Notes under the pieces: generated by a model | Databases searched by the model: none | What the model was told of the DNA's origin: nothing | The model's input: only the letters and a program-made list of their open reading frames with translations | Made by a program: the position numbers and the translations under genes | Origin: Micromonospora narathiwatensis | GTDB taxonomy: Bacteria; Actinomycetota; Actinomycetes; Mycobacteriales; Micromonosporaceae | Assembly (NCBI RefSeq): GCF_900089605.1 | Contig: NZ_LT594324.1 | Span: 2,108,001-2,172,000, forward strand | Reading direction: 5' to 3' | Length of the DNA stretch: 64,000 nt | Shown: positions 46,381 through 56,204 of the stretch, one piece after another | How positions within the stretch are numbered: position 1 is the stretch's first letter | Layout of the letters: every line of letters starts with the position of its first letter

Positions 46381-47376
46381 CTAGGGTCGGACGCTGTCGC
46401 GGACGACGAGGTCGACCGGGAAGCGCTGTCGATGGCCCGGTGCCGGGGTGCCCTCCAGGAGCAGGCGGGTGGCGGCGACCGCCATGTCCTCGACGGGCAG
46501 GCGCATCGTGGTCAGCGGCGGGTTGGTGCACACGGCGGCGATGCTGTCGTCGAAGCCGATGACGCTCACGTCGTCGGGGACGCGTCGGCCGCTGGCGGTG
46601 ACGGCCTGTACGGCTCCGGCGGCCATCAGGTCGCAGGCGACGAACATCGCGTCGATGTCGGGGTGCTGCTCGATCAGCGTTTTGGCGGCGTGGTAGCCGC
46701 CTTCGCGGCGGAAGTCGCCGTCGGCGCTCACCTCGGTCAGGCCAAGTTTCCGGACGGCTCGCAGGTACCCGGTGCGGCGGTCGACGGCACAGGGGTTGAG
46801 CGCGGGCCCGTGTACGGCGGCGATCCGCCGGTGGCCGAGCTGGTGCAGGTGGTTGACCGCGGCGTACGCGCCGCCGATGTTGTCGGCTTGCATGGCGGGA
46901 ACGGATGAGGCGGTGGGCACCATCGAAACCGTGCGGCGGCACCGGCTGTAGAACCGGTTCGCCAAGGCCGGGGTGATGTCGGCGAGGACCGCGCCGAGGG
47001 TGGTGTTCGCAGCGATCTCGTCGATCGCCTCGGTGGCCGCCGCATGGCCGACGGCGTGCAGCCGCAGTTGCGCGTTGGCGCCTTCGAGGACGGGCATCAT
47101 GCCGGCCAGGACGCGGCTGAAATACGGGTGTGCCCTGAGCCAGCGGATGCCGGGACCGTAGGTCACGACGATGACGTCGACGGCGCGTTGGCGGCCGGAG
47201 GCCAGGGCTCTGGCGGTCTCGTTGGGCTGGTAGCCCAGCTTGGCCACGGCCGCGTGGACCCGGGCGCGCAGCGGCTCGGACGCGCCGGGTGCGTTGTTGA
47301 TCGCGCGAGACGCGGTCGCGCGGGACACTCCGGCCACACGCGCGACGTCCTCGATCGTGGGCTTGAGCCTGCTCAT
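46381..47376 (-). CDS. LacI-family transcriptional regulator
   Basis: This 331-residue protein has the LacI DNA-binding domain (TIEDVARVAGVSRATASRAI, NNAPGASEPLRARVHAAVAK) followed by a sugar-binding core (HRRIAAVHGPALNPCAVDR, DDVSVIGFDDSIAAVCTNPP). ATG 47376 is preferred to GTG 47388, which has no usable ribosome site. A perfect GAGAGCGCTCTC palindrome upstream fits autorepression. Its operator core, GAGCGCTC, is shared with the CelR-type site pattern. Confidence 0.92.
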   Translation of the reverse strand: MSRLKPTIEDVARVAGVSRATASRAINNAPGASEPLRARVHAAVAKLGYQPNETARALASGRQRAVDVIVVTYGPGIRWLRAHPYFSRVLAGMMPVLEGANAQLRLHAVGHAAATEAIDEIAANTTLGAVLADITPALANRFYSRCRRTVSMVPTASSVPAMQADNIGGAYAAVNHLHQLGHRRIAAVHGPALNPCAVDRRTGYLRAVRKLGLTEVSADGDFRREGGYHAAKTLIEQHPDIDAMFVACDLMAAGAVQAVTASGRRVPDDVSVIGFDDSIAAVCTNPPLTTMRLPVEDMAVAATRLLLEGTPAPGHRQRFPVDLVVRDSVRP

Positions 47377-47435
47377 GGGGGCCTGCACTCTCCGTCGCGG
47401 CGCCTGATTGCCGCGGCGTCCCGAACGATAGGCCC

Positions 47436-47447
47436 GAGAGCGCTCTC
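47436..47447 (-). promoter_or_regulatory. LacI-family operator
   Basis: GAGAGCGCTCTC is a perfect 12-bp palindrome with the central CG typical of LacI-family sites, 60 bases upstream of the lacI ATG. Confidence 0.72.
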
Positions 47448-47706
47448 AGCTGAAGTGGCCTGGTAGGCGTTGCGCCACCGTTCCCCTGTCCCGTCTCGAC
47501 GCGGGCCTTTCACGCCCATCGTGACCAGTGGCATCACAAATGAAAAGTCCCTATTGCGTCCAGACCCGTAAAACCCGCGATGAATAGCGCTCCCTGGCCG
47601 CACCAACAATCAAGATCAGCCATTACCTGATCTCCCCGCAGCCACTTACGCTTGTTCGCGCACCGGCGAAGATGAATGGAACCGGCCATGAACCTATGTT
47701 CAGGCG

Positions 47707-48873
47707 ATGATGAATAAAGTGGCCGGGCGGGCCCTGCCATCGTTGACGAGTCTGCGAATTATCGCGGCCAGCCTGGTCTTCTTCGGCCATGGGGCGGTGC
47801 TGCAGATATTCGCCGACCCGGATGTCAATCAATCCATGTTCCACCTGTCCCGTAACGCCTCTCCGGTCGGGCTCTCCTACTTCTTCGTCCTCAGTGGCTT
47901 CATTCTGGTCTGGTCGCACCGCCCAGAGGACACCTCCGGGCAGTTCTGGCGGCGTCGGCTGCTGCGCATCTTCCCCAACCACGTACTCGTCTACGCCGCG
48001 ATCCTGCTCATGATTGTGGCCGCCGGTGGGCGCCTCGCCACCACGGATGCCCTGGCGAGCCTCTTCCTGGTGCAGTCCTGGTTGCCCCACCCGACACTGT
48101 GGCAGAACGCGGTGAACATCCCCACCTGGTCGCTCTCGGTGGAATTGCTGCTCTACCTCGCCTTTCCCCTGACACTGGCCCTGGTCAACCGTATTCCGAA
48201 GCGTTACCTGTGGTGGGCGGCGGCGCTGATCGCCGGCGTCGCGATCGCGATGCCCTTCATCGTCAACGAGTACTGGCCGTACCAGTCGCAGAGCGTCACC
48301 ACGGAGGCCGCGATCCAACAGTGGCTGCTCTACGCCTCACCGGTCGCCCGGCTATTCGAGTTCCTGGTCGGCATGCTCATGGCCCGGATCCTGATCACCG
48401 GACAGTGGCCGCGCATCCGCCCGATCGTCGCCGTGGCGCTCGTCATCGGGGTGTACGTGGCAACGCTCGAAATCGAGCTGATGGGCGGTTACCAGTCGCT
48501 CCTCCTGATTCCGCTCGCCCTGCTGGTCACCGCGTACGCGGCGGCTGATCTGGCCGGGCGATCCCGCCTGTTGACCCGCCCGTGGCTGGTCCGGACGGGT
48601 GAGTTGACCTACGCCTTCTATCTCGTGCACTTCACGGTTCTGGTGGCCGTGCACGCGGCGTACAGCGGGCAGACGTGGGTCGGATACCTGTACGACGCCC
48701 GACAGTTCACGATCCCCGGCGGAATTCTGTTCCTGGTCGGAGCGTTCCTCCTGTCGCTGTTCGTCGCCGGCGTGCTCTACACCTTCGTCGAGCAACCCGT
48801 CATGCGTCGCTGGGCGCACCCGAACAACGACCACACGGCCAGCCGGCCACCGGTGGTCGAGGGCGCCGGATGA
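47707..48873 (+). CDS. acyltransferase 3 family membrane protein
   Basis: This 388-residue protein has about ten membrane segments and acyltransferase-3 motifs. These are LTSLRIIAASLVFFGHGAVL near the start (catalytic His), SYFFVLSGFILVWSHR, RRRLLRIFPNHVLVY and PTWSLSVELLLYLAFP. Such enzymes O-acylate sugars or polymers at the membrane. The upstream 180 bases and N-terminal codons are more AT-rich than neighbours, a possible sign of transfer. The ribosome site is weak. It overlaps the next gene (ATGA). Confidence 0.9.
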   Translation: MMNKVAGRALPSLTSLRIIAASLVFFGHGAVLQIFADPDVNQSMFHLSRNASPVGLSYFFVLSGFILVWSHRPEDTSGQFWRRRLLRIFPNHVLVYAAILLMIVAAGGRLATTDALASLFLVQSWLPHPTLWQNAVNIPTWSLSVELLLYLAFPLTLALVNRIPKRYLWWAAALIAGVAIAMPFIVNEYWPYQSQSVTTEAAIQQWLLYASPVARLFEFLVGMLMARILITGQWPRIRPIVAVALVIGVYVATLEIELMGGYQSLLLIPLALLVTAYAAADLAGRSRLLTRPWLVRTGELTYAFYLVHFTVLVAVHAAYSGQTWVGYLYDARQFTIPGGILFLVGAFLLSLFVAGVLYTFVEQPVMRRWAHPNNDHTASRPPVVEGAG

Positions 48874-49130
48874 GTCCGCCGGGCCGGCTCGATCCGGCGG
48901 AGGAAGATTCCGAACTCACAACGGCGATCCAGCGGTTCACCAGGGCGGTCTCGCGGCTCGGGCTCGACGGCGAGATCCAACCGGTCAGGCAGCCGGAATC
49001 AGCGGCCACCTCGGTATTGCTACAGATCGGCCGGGCGTCCGTACTGCACTGGCTGGCCGGTCTGCTGGAGCAGGCGCCCGGCCGCCCGGCCGACCGCGAC
49101 TGGCCGAGCCTGTGGGAACACTTCGAGTGA
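48870..49130 (+). CDS. small hypothetical protein coupled to the acyltransferase
   Basis: This 86-residue soluble, mainly helical protein starts at an ATG that overlaps the acyltransferase stop (ATGA). Typical segments are ELTTAIQRFTRAVSRLGLDG and VLHWLAGLLEQAPG. No family is recognised. The overlap implies co-translation. Confidence 0.65.
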   Translation: MSPPGRLDPAEEDSELTTAIQRFTRAVSRLGLDGEIQPVRQPESAATSVLLQIGRASVLHWLAGLLEQAPGRPADRDWPSLWEHFE

Positions 49131-49216
49131 TCTTGCCCAGGCCGGTGGAGATTCGGAAGACACCGACCACGTCGCCGGCCGAGTCCGCCAGCGTCCGCGA
49201 CTCGAACCGGAGGCGG

Positions 49217-49756
49217 TCAGCCCTGGACGCCGAGCAGATCCGTCAGGTCGTTGGCGTGCTCTTCCTCCTCCTCCAGGATGTCCTCCATCAGCCGGCGGGT
49301 GGTCGGGTCGGAGTCGCCGAGCCAGCGGATGATCTCCTGGTACGAGGAGATGACGATACGTTCGGCGACGAGATTCTCCCGCAGCATGGTGTCCAGATCG
49401 GTCGCGGCCGGCGCGGAGTATTCGGTGTGGGCGCGCCGAGCGAGCGTACCGGGGTCGAAGTCGGGTACCCCGCCGAGTTGATTGATCCGCTCGGCCGCAC
49501 GCAGGCCATGCTGCAATTCCTCCGCGGCGTGCTCCTTGAACTCGGCGGCGACCTGCGCACGGTCGATGCCGGCAGCGGCGATCGAGTTCTGGATGTAACG
49601 CAGGTAGCACACGATCTCGGTCGCGACGACCTGGTTGAGAATGTCCAGAACCGGGTTGGTGTCGCCGCCGTAGGTCGCGGTAACCGGGCCTTCCTGCATC
49701 CGGCGGCGAGCGTCGTCCCGGATCTTGGTCACATCGAGCGCAAACTGGTTCGGCAT
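49217..49756 (-). CDS. ferritin-like (bacterioferritin/Dps-type) di-iron protein
   Basis: This 179-residue four-helix protein has di-iron ligands in order: ATEIVCYLRY (Glu), EFKEHAAEELQHGLRAAERI (Glu, His), NLVAERIVISSYQEII (Glu) and EDILEEEEEHANDL (Glu, Glu, His). This is the ferritin/bacterioferritin pattern, so it would oxidise and possibly store iron in the cytosol. The start is ATG 49756. Confidence 0.88.
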   Translation of the reverse strand: MPNQFALDVTKIRDDARRRMQEGPVTATYGGDTNPVLDILNQVVATEIVCYLRYIQNSIAAAGIDRAQVAAEFKEHAAEELQHGLRAAERINQLGGVPDFDPGTLARRAHTEYSAPAATDLDTMLRENLVAERIVISSYQEIIRWLGDSDPTTRRLMEDILEEEEEHANDLTDLLGVQG

Positions 49757-49898
49757 GCTGTCCCCGTCTTCCGGTGGCGTCGGGCAGGCGCGCGCCGGGC
49801 GGGTTTACCCCCGGGTCGCCTGACTTATGCATTCCGACGGGCCGGCCAAGCGATTTGTCGCCGAAGCCGTTGTTTCGCGGCGGCCGGGTGCCGCAGGT

Positions 49899-50456
49899 TC
49901 AGCCTGCGGCGGTGACGGTGGTGGCGGTGACCGTGCCGTCCGCCGACCGGTCGCCCTGCACGCTCACGGTCTGTCCGGCCTTGAGCTTCGCCAGTTCGCT
50001 CTTCCGGCTGGTCTGCACGGAGGTGCGGTCGTTGGTCCGCACGGTGACCACGGTGCCGTCGGAGGTCTCCAGGTACAGCACACCGGCGTCGACGAGCTTC
50101 ACCTTCCCGGTGGTGGCCGCCGCGTCGGAGGTCGGCGCCGACCCGCTGCCGGGCTCTCCGCGGCCCATGCCTCCGCCGGGGAACCCGCTGGGCAGCGTCC
50201 CCGGGAAGCCCCCCGTGCGGCCGATCCCCGTCGCCGGCGTGTCCCCCCAACGCTGCTGCACCTGCGTTCCGGTCAGGAAGCCGACCATCACCAGCAGCAG
50301 TCCGGCCAGCACAATGGTGCCCCGGTTCCACCAGCGGCGCGGCGCGGCGGCCGCGACCGCGGCGGAGAGATCCCGGTCGGGCTCCGCCGGCCCGATCGGC
50401 GACCCCGGTGCCGGGTCTCCCACCCGTTCGAAGATGACGGTGTCGGTGGTGTCCAT
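49899..50456 (-). CDS. membrane-anchored protein with Gly/Pro-rich linker and DUF5666-like C-terminal domain
   Basis: This 185-residue protein has a cytosolic N-terminus, one membrane helix (RGTIVLAGLLLVMVGFLTGT), a linker rich in FPG/GG (LPSGFPGGGMGRGEPGSG) and an outside beta domain of about 70 residues (GKVKLVDAGVLYLETSDGTV, VQTSRKSELAKLKAGQTVSV). It follows the MacB-like permease by 22 bases on the same strand and so belongs to the export operon. It may help the transporter contact the envelope. Confidence 0.75.
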   Translation of the reverse strand: MDTTDTVIFERVGDPAPGSPIGPAEPDRDLSAAVAAAAPRRWWNRGTIVLAGLLLVMVGFLTGTQVQQRWGDTPATGIGRTGGFPGTLPSGFPGGGMGRGEPGSGSAPTSDAAATTGKVKLVDAGVLYLETSDGTVVTVRTNDRTSVQTSRKSELAKLKAGQTVSVQGDRSADGTVTATTVTAAG

Positions 50457-50478
50457 GTCCTCGCCTCTGTCGGATGGG

Positions 50479-51668
50479 CTACTCGTAACGCAGGGCGTCG
50501 ATGGGGCGCAGCCGGGCCGCCCGGGCCGCCGGCAGACCACCGAAGAAGAGCCCGATCGCGACCGACACGCCGAGGGCCAGCACGACGGAGCTGGGCACGA
50601 TCACCGGCCGTACGCCCACGATGGCGAACCGGGACCCGATCAGCGCGGCGGCCACCCCCAACGCCCCGCCGATCAGGCTGAGCAGGGTCGCCTCCGTCAG
50701 GAACTGGATCAGTACGGTCCGCCGTCGGGCGCCCAGCGCCTTGCGGATGCCGATCTCCCGGGTCCGCTCGGTGACCGTGACGAGCATGATGTTGGTGATG
50801 CCGATGCCGCCGACGAGCAGGCTGATCGCGGCGACCGCGCCGAGCAGGACCGTGAAGGTCTCGGCGGTCTCGGTCTGCGTCTGGAGCAGCTGCGCGGCGT
50901 TCTGGATCCGGTACGGCGCGCTGCCGGTGCCGGTGCTCGGCAGGCGTTGGGCGAGCACCGTGGTGATCTCCGCCTGGACCGCTTCCACCTGCTCCGGGTT
51001 CTTCGCCTCGACCAGGATCGAGCTGAGCGTGCCGTAACCGGTCAGCACCTCGCGTACCGCGCGCAACGGCGCGATCACCGTGTCGTTGGCGTCCTGGAAT
51101 CCGGTCGAGGACTTCGGCGCCAGTACGCCGACCACGGTGAACAGCGCGCCGCCTACGGTGACCTGCTGGCCGATCGGGTCGACGCCGGAGAAGAGTTCCT
51201 CGACGACGGTACGCCCGAGGACCACCACCCGGCGGCCCTGGGCCTCGTCGTCGACGCTGAATGCCGTGCCGCTGGCGACCGGCGAGTTCGAGGCGTCGAA
51301 CCAGCTCGGGCGGGTGCCGACGAACTGGCCGACCTCGTGCTCCGCGCCTTGGTAGGTGACGGTGGCTGAGGTGGTGACCAGCGGGGAGACCGATCGTACG
51401 TCGGGGGCGAGCACCGGGTCGGTCAGCGCGTCGGCCACGTCCAGGGTGAGCCCACCGGTGCCCGTACCCCGGTTGGTGCCGGTCACCGTGAGGGTGTTGG
51501 TGCCCAGCGCCTCGATCCGGCTCGTGATCGCCTGAGCTGACCCGTTGCCCACCGCGACCAGCAGGATGACCGCGGCGACGCCGATCAGGATGCCGAGCAT
51601 CGTCAGCGCCGAGCGCAGCTTGTTGGCGGCTATCCCGCGGAGGGCGAAGCGGAGGGTCTCGGCCAGCG

Positions 51669-51672
<4 letters not shown>
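50479..51672 (-). CDS. MacB-like ABC transporter permease
   Basis: This 397-residue protein has the MacB/FtsX topology: one N-terminal helix (LRSALTMLGILIGVAAVILL), a large extracellular MacB core domain (residues about 50-260), then three C-terminal helices. The TERTREIGIRKALGARRR motif of the family follows the second helix. It works with the ATPase (overlap GTGA) and the adaptor upstream. The GTG at 51672 is fixed by this overlap. Confidence 0.9.
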
Positions 51673-52408
<736 letters not shown>

Positions 52409-52409
<1 letters not shown>

Positions 52410-53650
52410 CAGCCGCCTCCGTTTCCGGCCGGTCGCCCGCCCTGACCGGCGCCCGGGAACCCGCCACCGCCGGGAAGGCCGCCACCGCCGGGGAAACCGC
52501 CACCGCCGGGGAAACCGCCACCGCCGGGGAATCCCGCGCCGCCCCGAAGGCCGCCGCCGTTGCTGCCGGTCCCGGTGCTCTCCGGTAGGACGACCCGGTC
52601 GCCCTCGGCCAGTCCGGAGGTGATCTCGTACGCCTGGTTGCCGGCGAGTCCGACCTGCACCCGCCGGCTCTCCTGGCCGGTCTCGGTGACCACCGTGACG
52701 CTGCGCCGGTCGCCGTTGCCGCTGACCGCGGCCGAGTTGACCATCAGCACGTCCTGGGCGGTGCCGGTGACCACGCTGACCGCGACCGTCTGTCCCGGCT
52801 TGGCGCCGGTGGGCAGCTCGTCCAGGCCGATCGTCACACCGTAGGTGACCACGTTGTTGCTGGTGGTGGCCTGGGGGTCGATCGCCACCACCTTGCCGGT
52901 GGCCCGGGCGCCGGACAACGCGTTCCAGGTGACGGTGGCCGCCTGTCCGCTCTTGAGCCGGGTGGCGTCCGCCTCCGCGACCGCCGCGCTGACCTGGAGG
53001 TGGGACAGGTCGGCGAGGTCCACGAACCCGGAGGTCGTGCTCGACGCGCCACCGCCCTGCTGGCCGCCGGAACTGCCGGACGACGCGCCGCCGGAGCCGC
53101 CGGACGAACTGCCGACCGTGCCGTTGACGGCGACCACCGTGCCAGCCATCGGCGCGGTGAGTTTCGTCCCGGTCACCGTGGCCTTGGCCTCGTCGACCGC
53201 GAGTTCCGCCTGGGTCACCGCGTTCTCGGCGGACGAGGTGTCGCTGTCGGCGGCGCGGGCCCGGTCCAGCGCGCCCTCGGCGGCATCCAGGTTCGCCTGG
53301 GCAACCTTGAGCGCTCGCTCAGCGGCGGCCGGATCGACCGTCGCCAGCAGCTGCCCCTTCTTGACCTGCTGCCCGACCCGTACGCGAATGTCGGTGACCG
53401 TGCCGGGGGTCGCGAAGCTGGCGCTCGCCGTGGTGGCGCTCTCGACCGAGCCGTCCGCCGTGACCGTGGCGGTCACCGTCCCCCGCGCCACCAGGACCGT
53501 CCGGGCGGCCCGGCCCGGCTCCGCCTGCGCGGCGGAGTCGCCGACCACCGACGACCAGCCCCAGTAGCCGCCGCCGAGCAGCAGCAGAGCCAGTGCGGTG
53601 TTCACCGCCACGGGGGGCCGGTACAGGACGGCCGGCAGGCGCACTCGCAT
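52409..53650 (-). CDS. HlyD/RND-type adaptor of the MacB-like exporter, Gly-Phe-Pro-rich tail
   Basis: This 413-residue protein has one N-terminal membrane helix, a biotinyl-lipoyl half (VTDIRVRVGQQVKKGQLLAT), an alpha hairpin (EGALDRARAADSDTSSAENA), a beta-barrel domain and a C-terminal domain (GLAEGDRVVLPE). It ends in a low-complexity Gly-Phe-Pro tail encoded by four 18-bp repeats (52461-52532). Actinobacteria lack the outer membrane such adaptors normally reach towards, so the tail may bind cell wall. ATG 53650 is the likely start. It heads the operon. Confidence 0.88.
52461..52532. repeat. four tandem 18-bp repeats within the adaptor gene
   Basis: Units such as CCGCCACCGCCGGGGAAA follow each other with one to two changes and encode GGGGFP-type repeats on the minus strand. 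Such repeats can change copy number by slippage. Confidence 0.85.
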
Positions 53651-53696
53651 GGCCGAAAGCCTCCACTGGTCGGCTGGGAGGAGGTTCCAGGCAAGC

Positions 53697-55385
53697 TCAG
53701 AGCTGGCTCGGAATCGCCGTCCGAAACTCGGGCGGGTCGGCCGGCTCACCGTCGACGGCAAGGAGCGCGGCGTCCGGATTCCCGGCGGCCTGGTCGGGCG
53801 CGGCGGGCAGCAGCACCCGGAAGGTCGTTCCCGTACCGGAGGCGGTGTCCAGCTCGATGCAGCCGAGGTGGGCGTGCACGATCGAGGCGGCGATGGAGAG
53901 TCCCAGGCCGGAGCCGCCGCCGTTGCCCCGCCCGCGGCTGGGATCCACCCGGTAGAGCCGTTCGAACACCCGGCCGGCGTGCTCCGCCGGTATTCCCGGC
54001 CCGTCGTCGTGCACCTCGATCACCGCGAGCCCGTCGCCGGTCGTCGCGGGCAGTGGGGCGGATCGGACGGCCGGGTCGGCCGGTGGTGCGGGCAGCCGCC
54101 CGACTCGGACGGTGACCTGCACGTCCGGCCCGGTGTGCTGGAGCGCGTTGCCGACCAGGTTCGCCGCGACCTGACGGAGCCGGTGCTCGTCACCGAGCAC
54201 GCTCGGCGGCTCGAACGAGTCGTCGCGGTCGGCCAGGGTGGTCAGCCGGACGCGCCGCTCCGGCGTCCGGGCGTGCGCGTCGCGGATGGTGTCGGCCGCT
54301 ATCTCCAGCAGGTCAACGGGACGCAGCGCCGGAATCCGCTGCTGGTCCAGCCGGGCGAGCAGGAGCAGGTCCTCGACCAGCACCCCCATCCGGGCCGCCT
54401 CGCCCTCGATGCGGCTCATCGTCTCGTCGAGCAGCGGCCCCGGTGGAGCGCCACCGCGCCGGTACAACTCGGCGAAGCCCCGGATCGAGGTCAGGGGAGT
54501 ACGCAGTTCGTGCGAGGCGTCCGCGACGAACTGACGCAGTCGCCGTTCGGAGGCGGCGCGGGCCGTCATCTCGGCACTGATCCGGTCCAGCATCAAGTTC
54601 ACCGCAGCGCCCAGCCGGCCCGGCTCGGTGTGCGGGTCGGCCCCGTCGACCCGGCGGTTGACCTCGCCCCCGGTGATCCCCGCGACGATGCCCTCCATCC
54701 TGGTCAGCGGGCTCAGGCCCAGCCGGACCACCGAGGCCGCGAGCAGGCCCAGCGCGAGCAGCACGGTGCCGGTGACCGCCACGTCGATGAGCAGCAGCCG
54801 GTCGGCGGTCCGGTCCGCCTCGCTCAGTGACACGCCGAGGACCACGATCGCTCCGTCCGGCCCGACCGGCACGGCCAGCAACCGCCACTCGGCAGCGCCG
54901 TCACCGCCCGCAACGGTGTACGGCCGGCCGGTCGCGGCCCGCGCCGTCACCTCGGCGAGAGTGCCCGGATCCGGGGCTGCCGCCGTCGGCGTGCTGCTGC
55001 GTTCGGTGTCCCGGGTGCCGTCCGCGCGGTAGACCAGGACCATCTGGTCCTGGCCCAGGCGGGCGAAGCGCCCGGGCACGCCACGTCCGGCACCGGGCTC
55101 GGGTTCCGGTGCCGCCGCGACGGGCGGGCTCGCGGACGCCGCGACGGCCGGCGGGGTGGCACCGCCCGGCCTGGGCGACGTCCCCGGCCAGGGCCCGCTG
55201 TGTAGTGGCCGGGCCTGCGCGGTCAACTGGTCGTCGATCCGTTGCAGCAGATAGCCGCGAAGCAGGAAGAATCCGGCCGTGTTCGCGCCGAGCAGGGCGA
55301 GCGTGGTGAGCGCACCGACCACGACCACGAGCCGGGAGCGCAGGGTCCAGTGTGCCCACCGGCGCACCCGCAGCCGGCGGTTCAC
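53697..55385 (-). CDS. two-component sensor histidine kinase
   Basis: This 562-residue kinase has two membrane helices (near residues 20-45 and 215-240) around an outside sensor domain of about 170 residues with a Pro/Ala-rich insert. HAMP follows, then HisKA with SHELRTPLTSIRGF (phosphorylated His) and an HATPase domain with ANLVGNALQHT, VHDDGPGIP and GLGLSIA. Its GTG start overlaps the regulator stop (GTGA). It probably senses envelope damage or a compound and controls the export operon next to it. Confidence 0.93.
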   Translation of the reverse strand: MNRRLRVRRWAHWTLRSRLVVVVGALTTLALLGANTAGFFLLRGYLLQRIDDQLTAQARPLHSGPWPGTSPRPGGATPPAVAASASPPVAAAPEPEPGAGRGVPGRFARLGQDQMVLVYRADGTRDTERSSTPTAAAPDPGTLAEVTARAATGRPYTVAGGDGAAEWRLLAVPVGPDGAIVVLGVSLSEADRTADRLLLIDVAVTGTVLLALGLLAASVVRLGLSPLTRMEGIVAGITGGEVNRRVDGADPHTEPGRLGAAVNLMLDRISAEMTARAASERRLRQFVADASHELRTPLTSIRGFAELYRRGGAPPGPLLDETMSRIEGEAARMGVLVEDLLLLARLDQQRIPALRPVDLLEIAADTIRDAHARTPERRVRLTTLADRDDSFEPPSVLGDEHRLRQVAANLVGNALQHTGPDVQVTVRVGRLPAPPADPAVRSAPLPATTGDGLAVIEVHDDGPGIPAEHAGRVFERLYRVDPSRGRGNGGGSGLGLSIAASIVHAHLGCIELDTASGTGTTFRVLLPAAPDQAAGNPDAALLAVDGEPADPPEFRTAIPSQL

Positions 55386-56089
55386 TCGTCCCCGGGTGGC
55401 AGCCGGAGGGTGTACCCCACGCCGCGAACCGTGTGGATGAGTGGAGGTCCGAGGCGGTCGACCTTGCGTCTCAGGTAGTACACGTACGACTCGACGATCC
55501 GCCCGTCACCGCCGAAGTCGTAGTTCCACACCCGGTCGAGGATCTGTGCCTTGCTCACCACCCGGCCGGCGTTGAGCAGGAGATAGCGCAGCAGCCGGAA
55601 CTCGGTCGGCGACAGGTCCACCGGCTGGCCCGCCCGGCGTACCTGGTGCGCGCCGTCGTCAAGCTCCAGGTCGGCGTAGCGCAGCGTCGAATTCTCCGGC
55701 ACCGTCGGTGACTCCGGTCGGCTGCGTCGCAGGATGGCTCGGATCCGCAGCACCACCTCTTCGAGGCTGAACGGCTTGGCGACATAGTCGTCCGCGCCGA
55801 CGACCAGCCCGGTCACCCGGTCCTCCACCGTGTCCCTGGCGCTCAGGAAGAGCACCGGCACCGGCTGCCCGGCCGCGCGTAGCCGCCGGGCCACCTCGAA
55901 TCCGTCGAGGTCCGGCAGCATCACGTCGAGGACGACCAGGTGGGGGTCGAACTCCTCGACGCAGGTCAGTGCCGCTCGGCCGGTGGCGGCCACCCGGGTG
56001 TCATACGAGACCAGGCGCAGCGCGGCGGCCAGCAACGTGGAGATGTTGGCCTCGTCGTCCACCACCAGCACCCGGGCGGTGCCGGTCAT
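55382..56089 (-). CDS. OmpR/PhoB-type response regulator
   Basis: This 235-residue protein has a receiver domain (VLVVDDEANIS, phosphorylated Asp in LVVLDVMLPDLDG, Lys in DDYVAKPFS) and a winged-helix output domain (QPVDLSPTEFRLLRYLLLNA, VRGVGYTLRLPP). It is the partner of the kinase next to it. ATG 56089 is preferred; a GTG at 56146 would add 19 Pro-rich residues. It lies between two adaptor genes, suggesting it controls both. Confidence 0.93.
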   Translation of the reverse strand: MTGTARVLVVDDEANISTLLAAALRLVSYDTRVAATGRAALTCVEEFDPHLVVLDVMLPDLDGFEVARRLRAAGQPVPVLFLSARDTVEDRVTGLVVGADDYVAKPFSLEEVVLRIRAILRRSRPESPTVPENSTLRYADLELDDGAHQVRRAGQPVDLSPTEFRLLRYLLLNAGRVVSKAQILDRVWNYDFGGDGRIVESYVYYLRRKVDRLGPPLIHTVRGVGYTLRLPPGDE

Positions 56090-56204
56090 GCCGTCGAGAG
56101 CTGGAGCCGGGCCGTCCCCGGGCGGTCGGAGGATGTCGGTTTGCACCGGATCTGCCTACCGGGCCTGCCTCGGAGCGACCTGTGTGGAACCTGTGCCCGA
56201 GCTG

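Noticed and set aside
52461-52532. Tandem repeats as a possible CRISPR array
   Set aside because: Units are 18 bp, directly abutting without spacers and in frame within a coding sequence.
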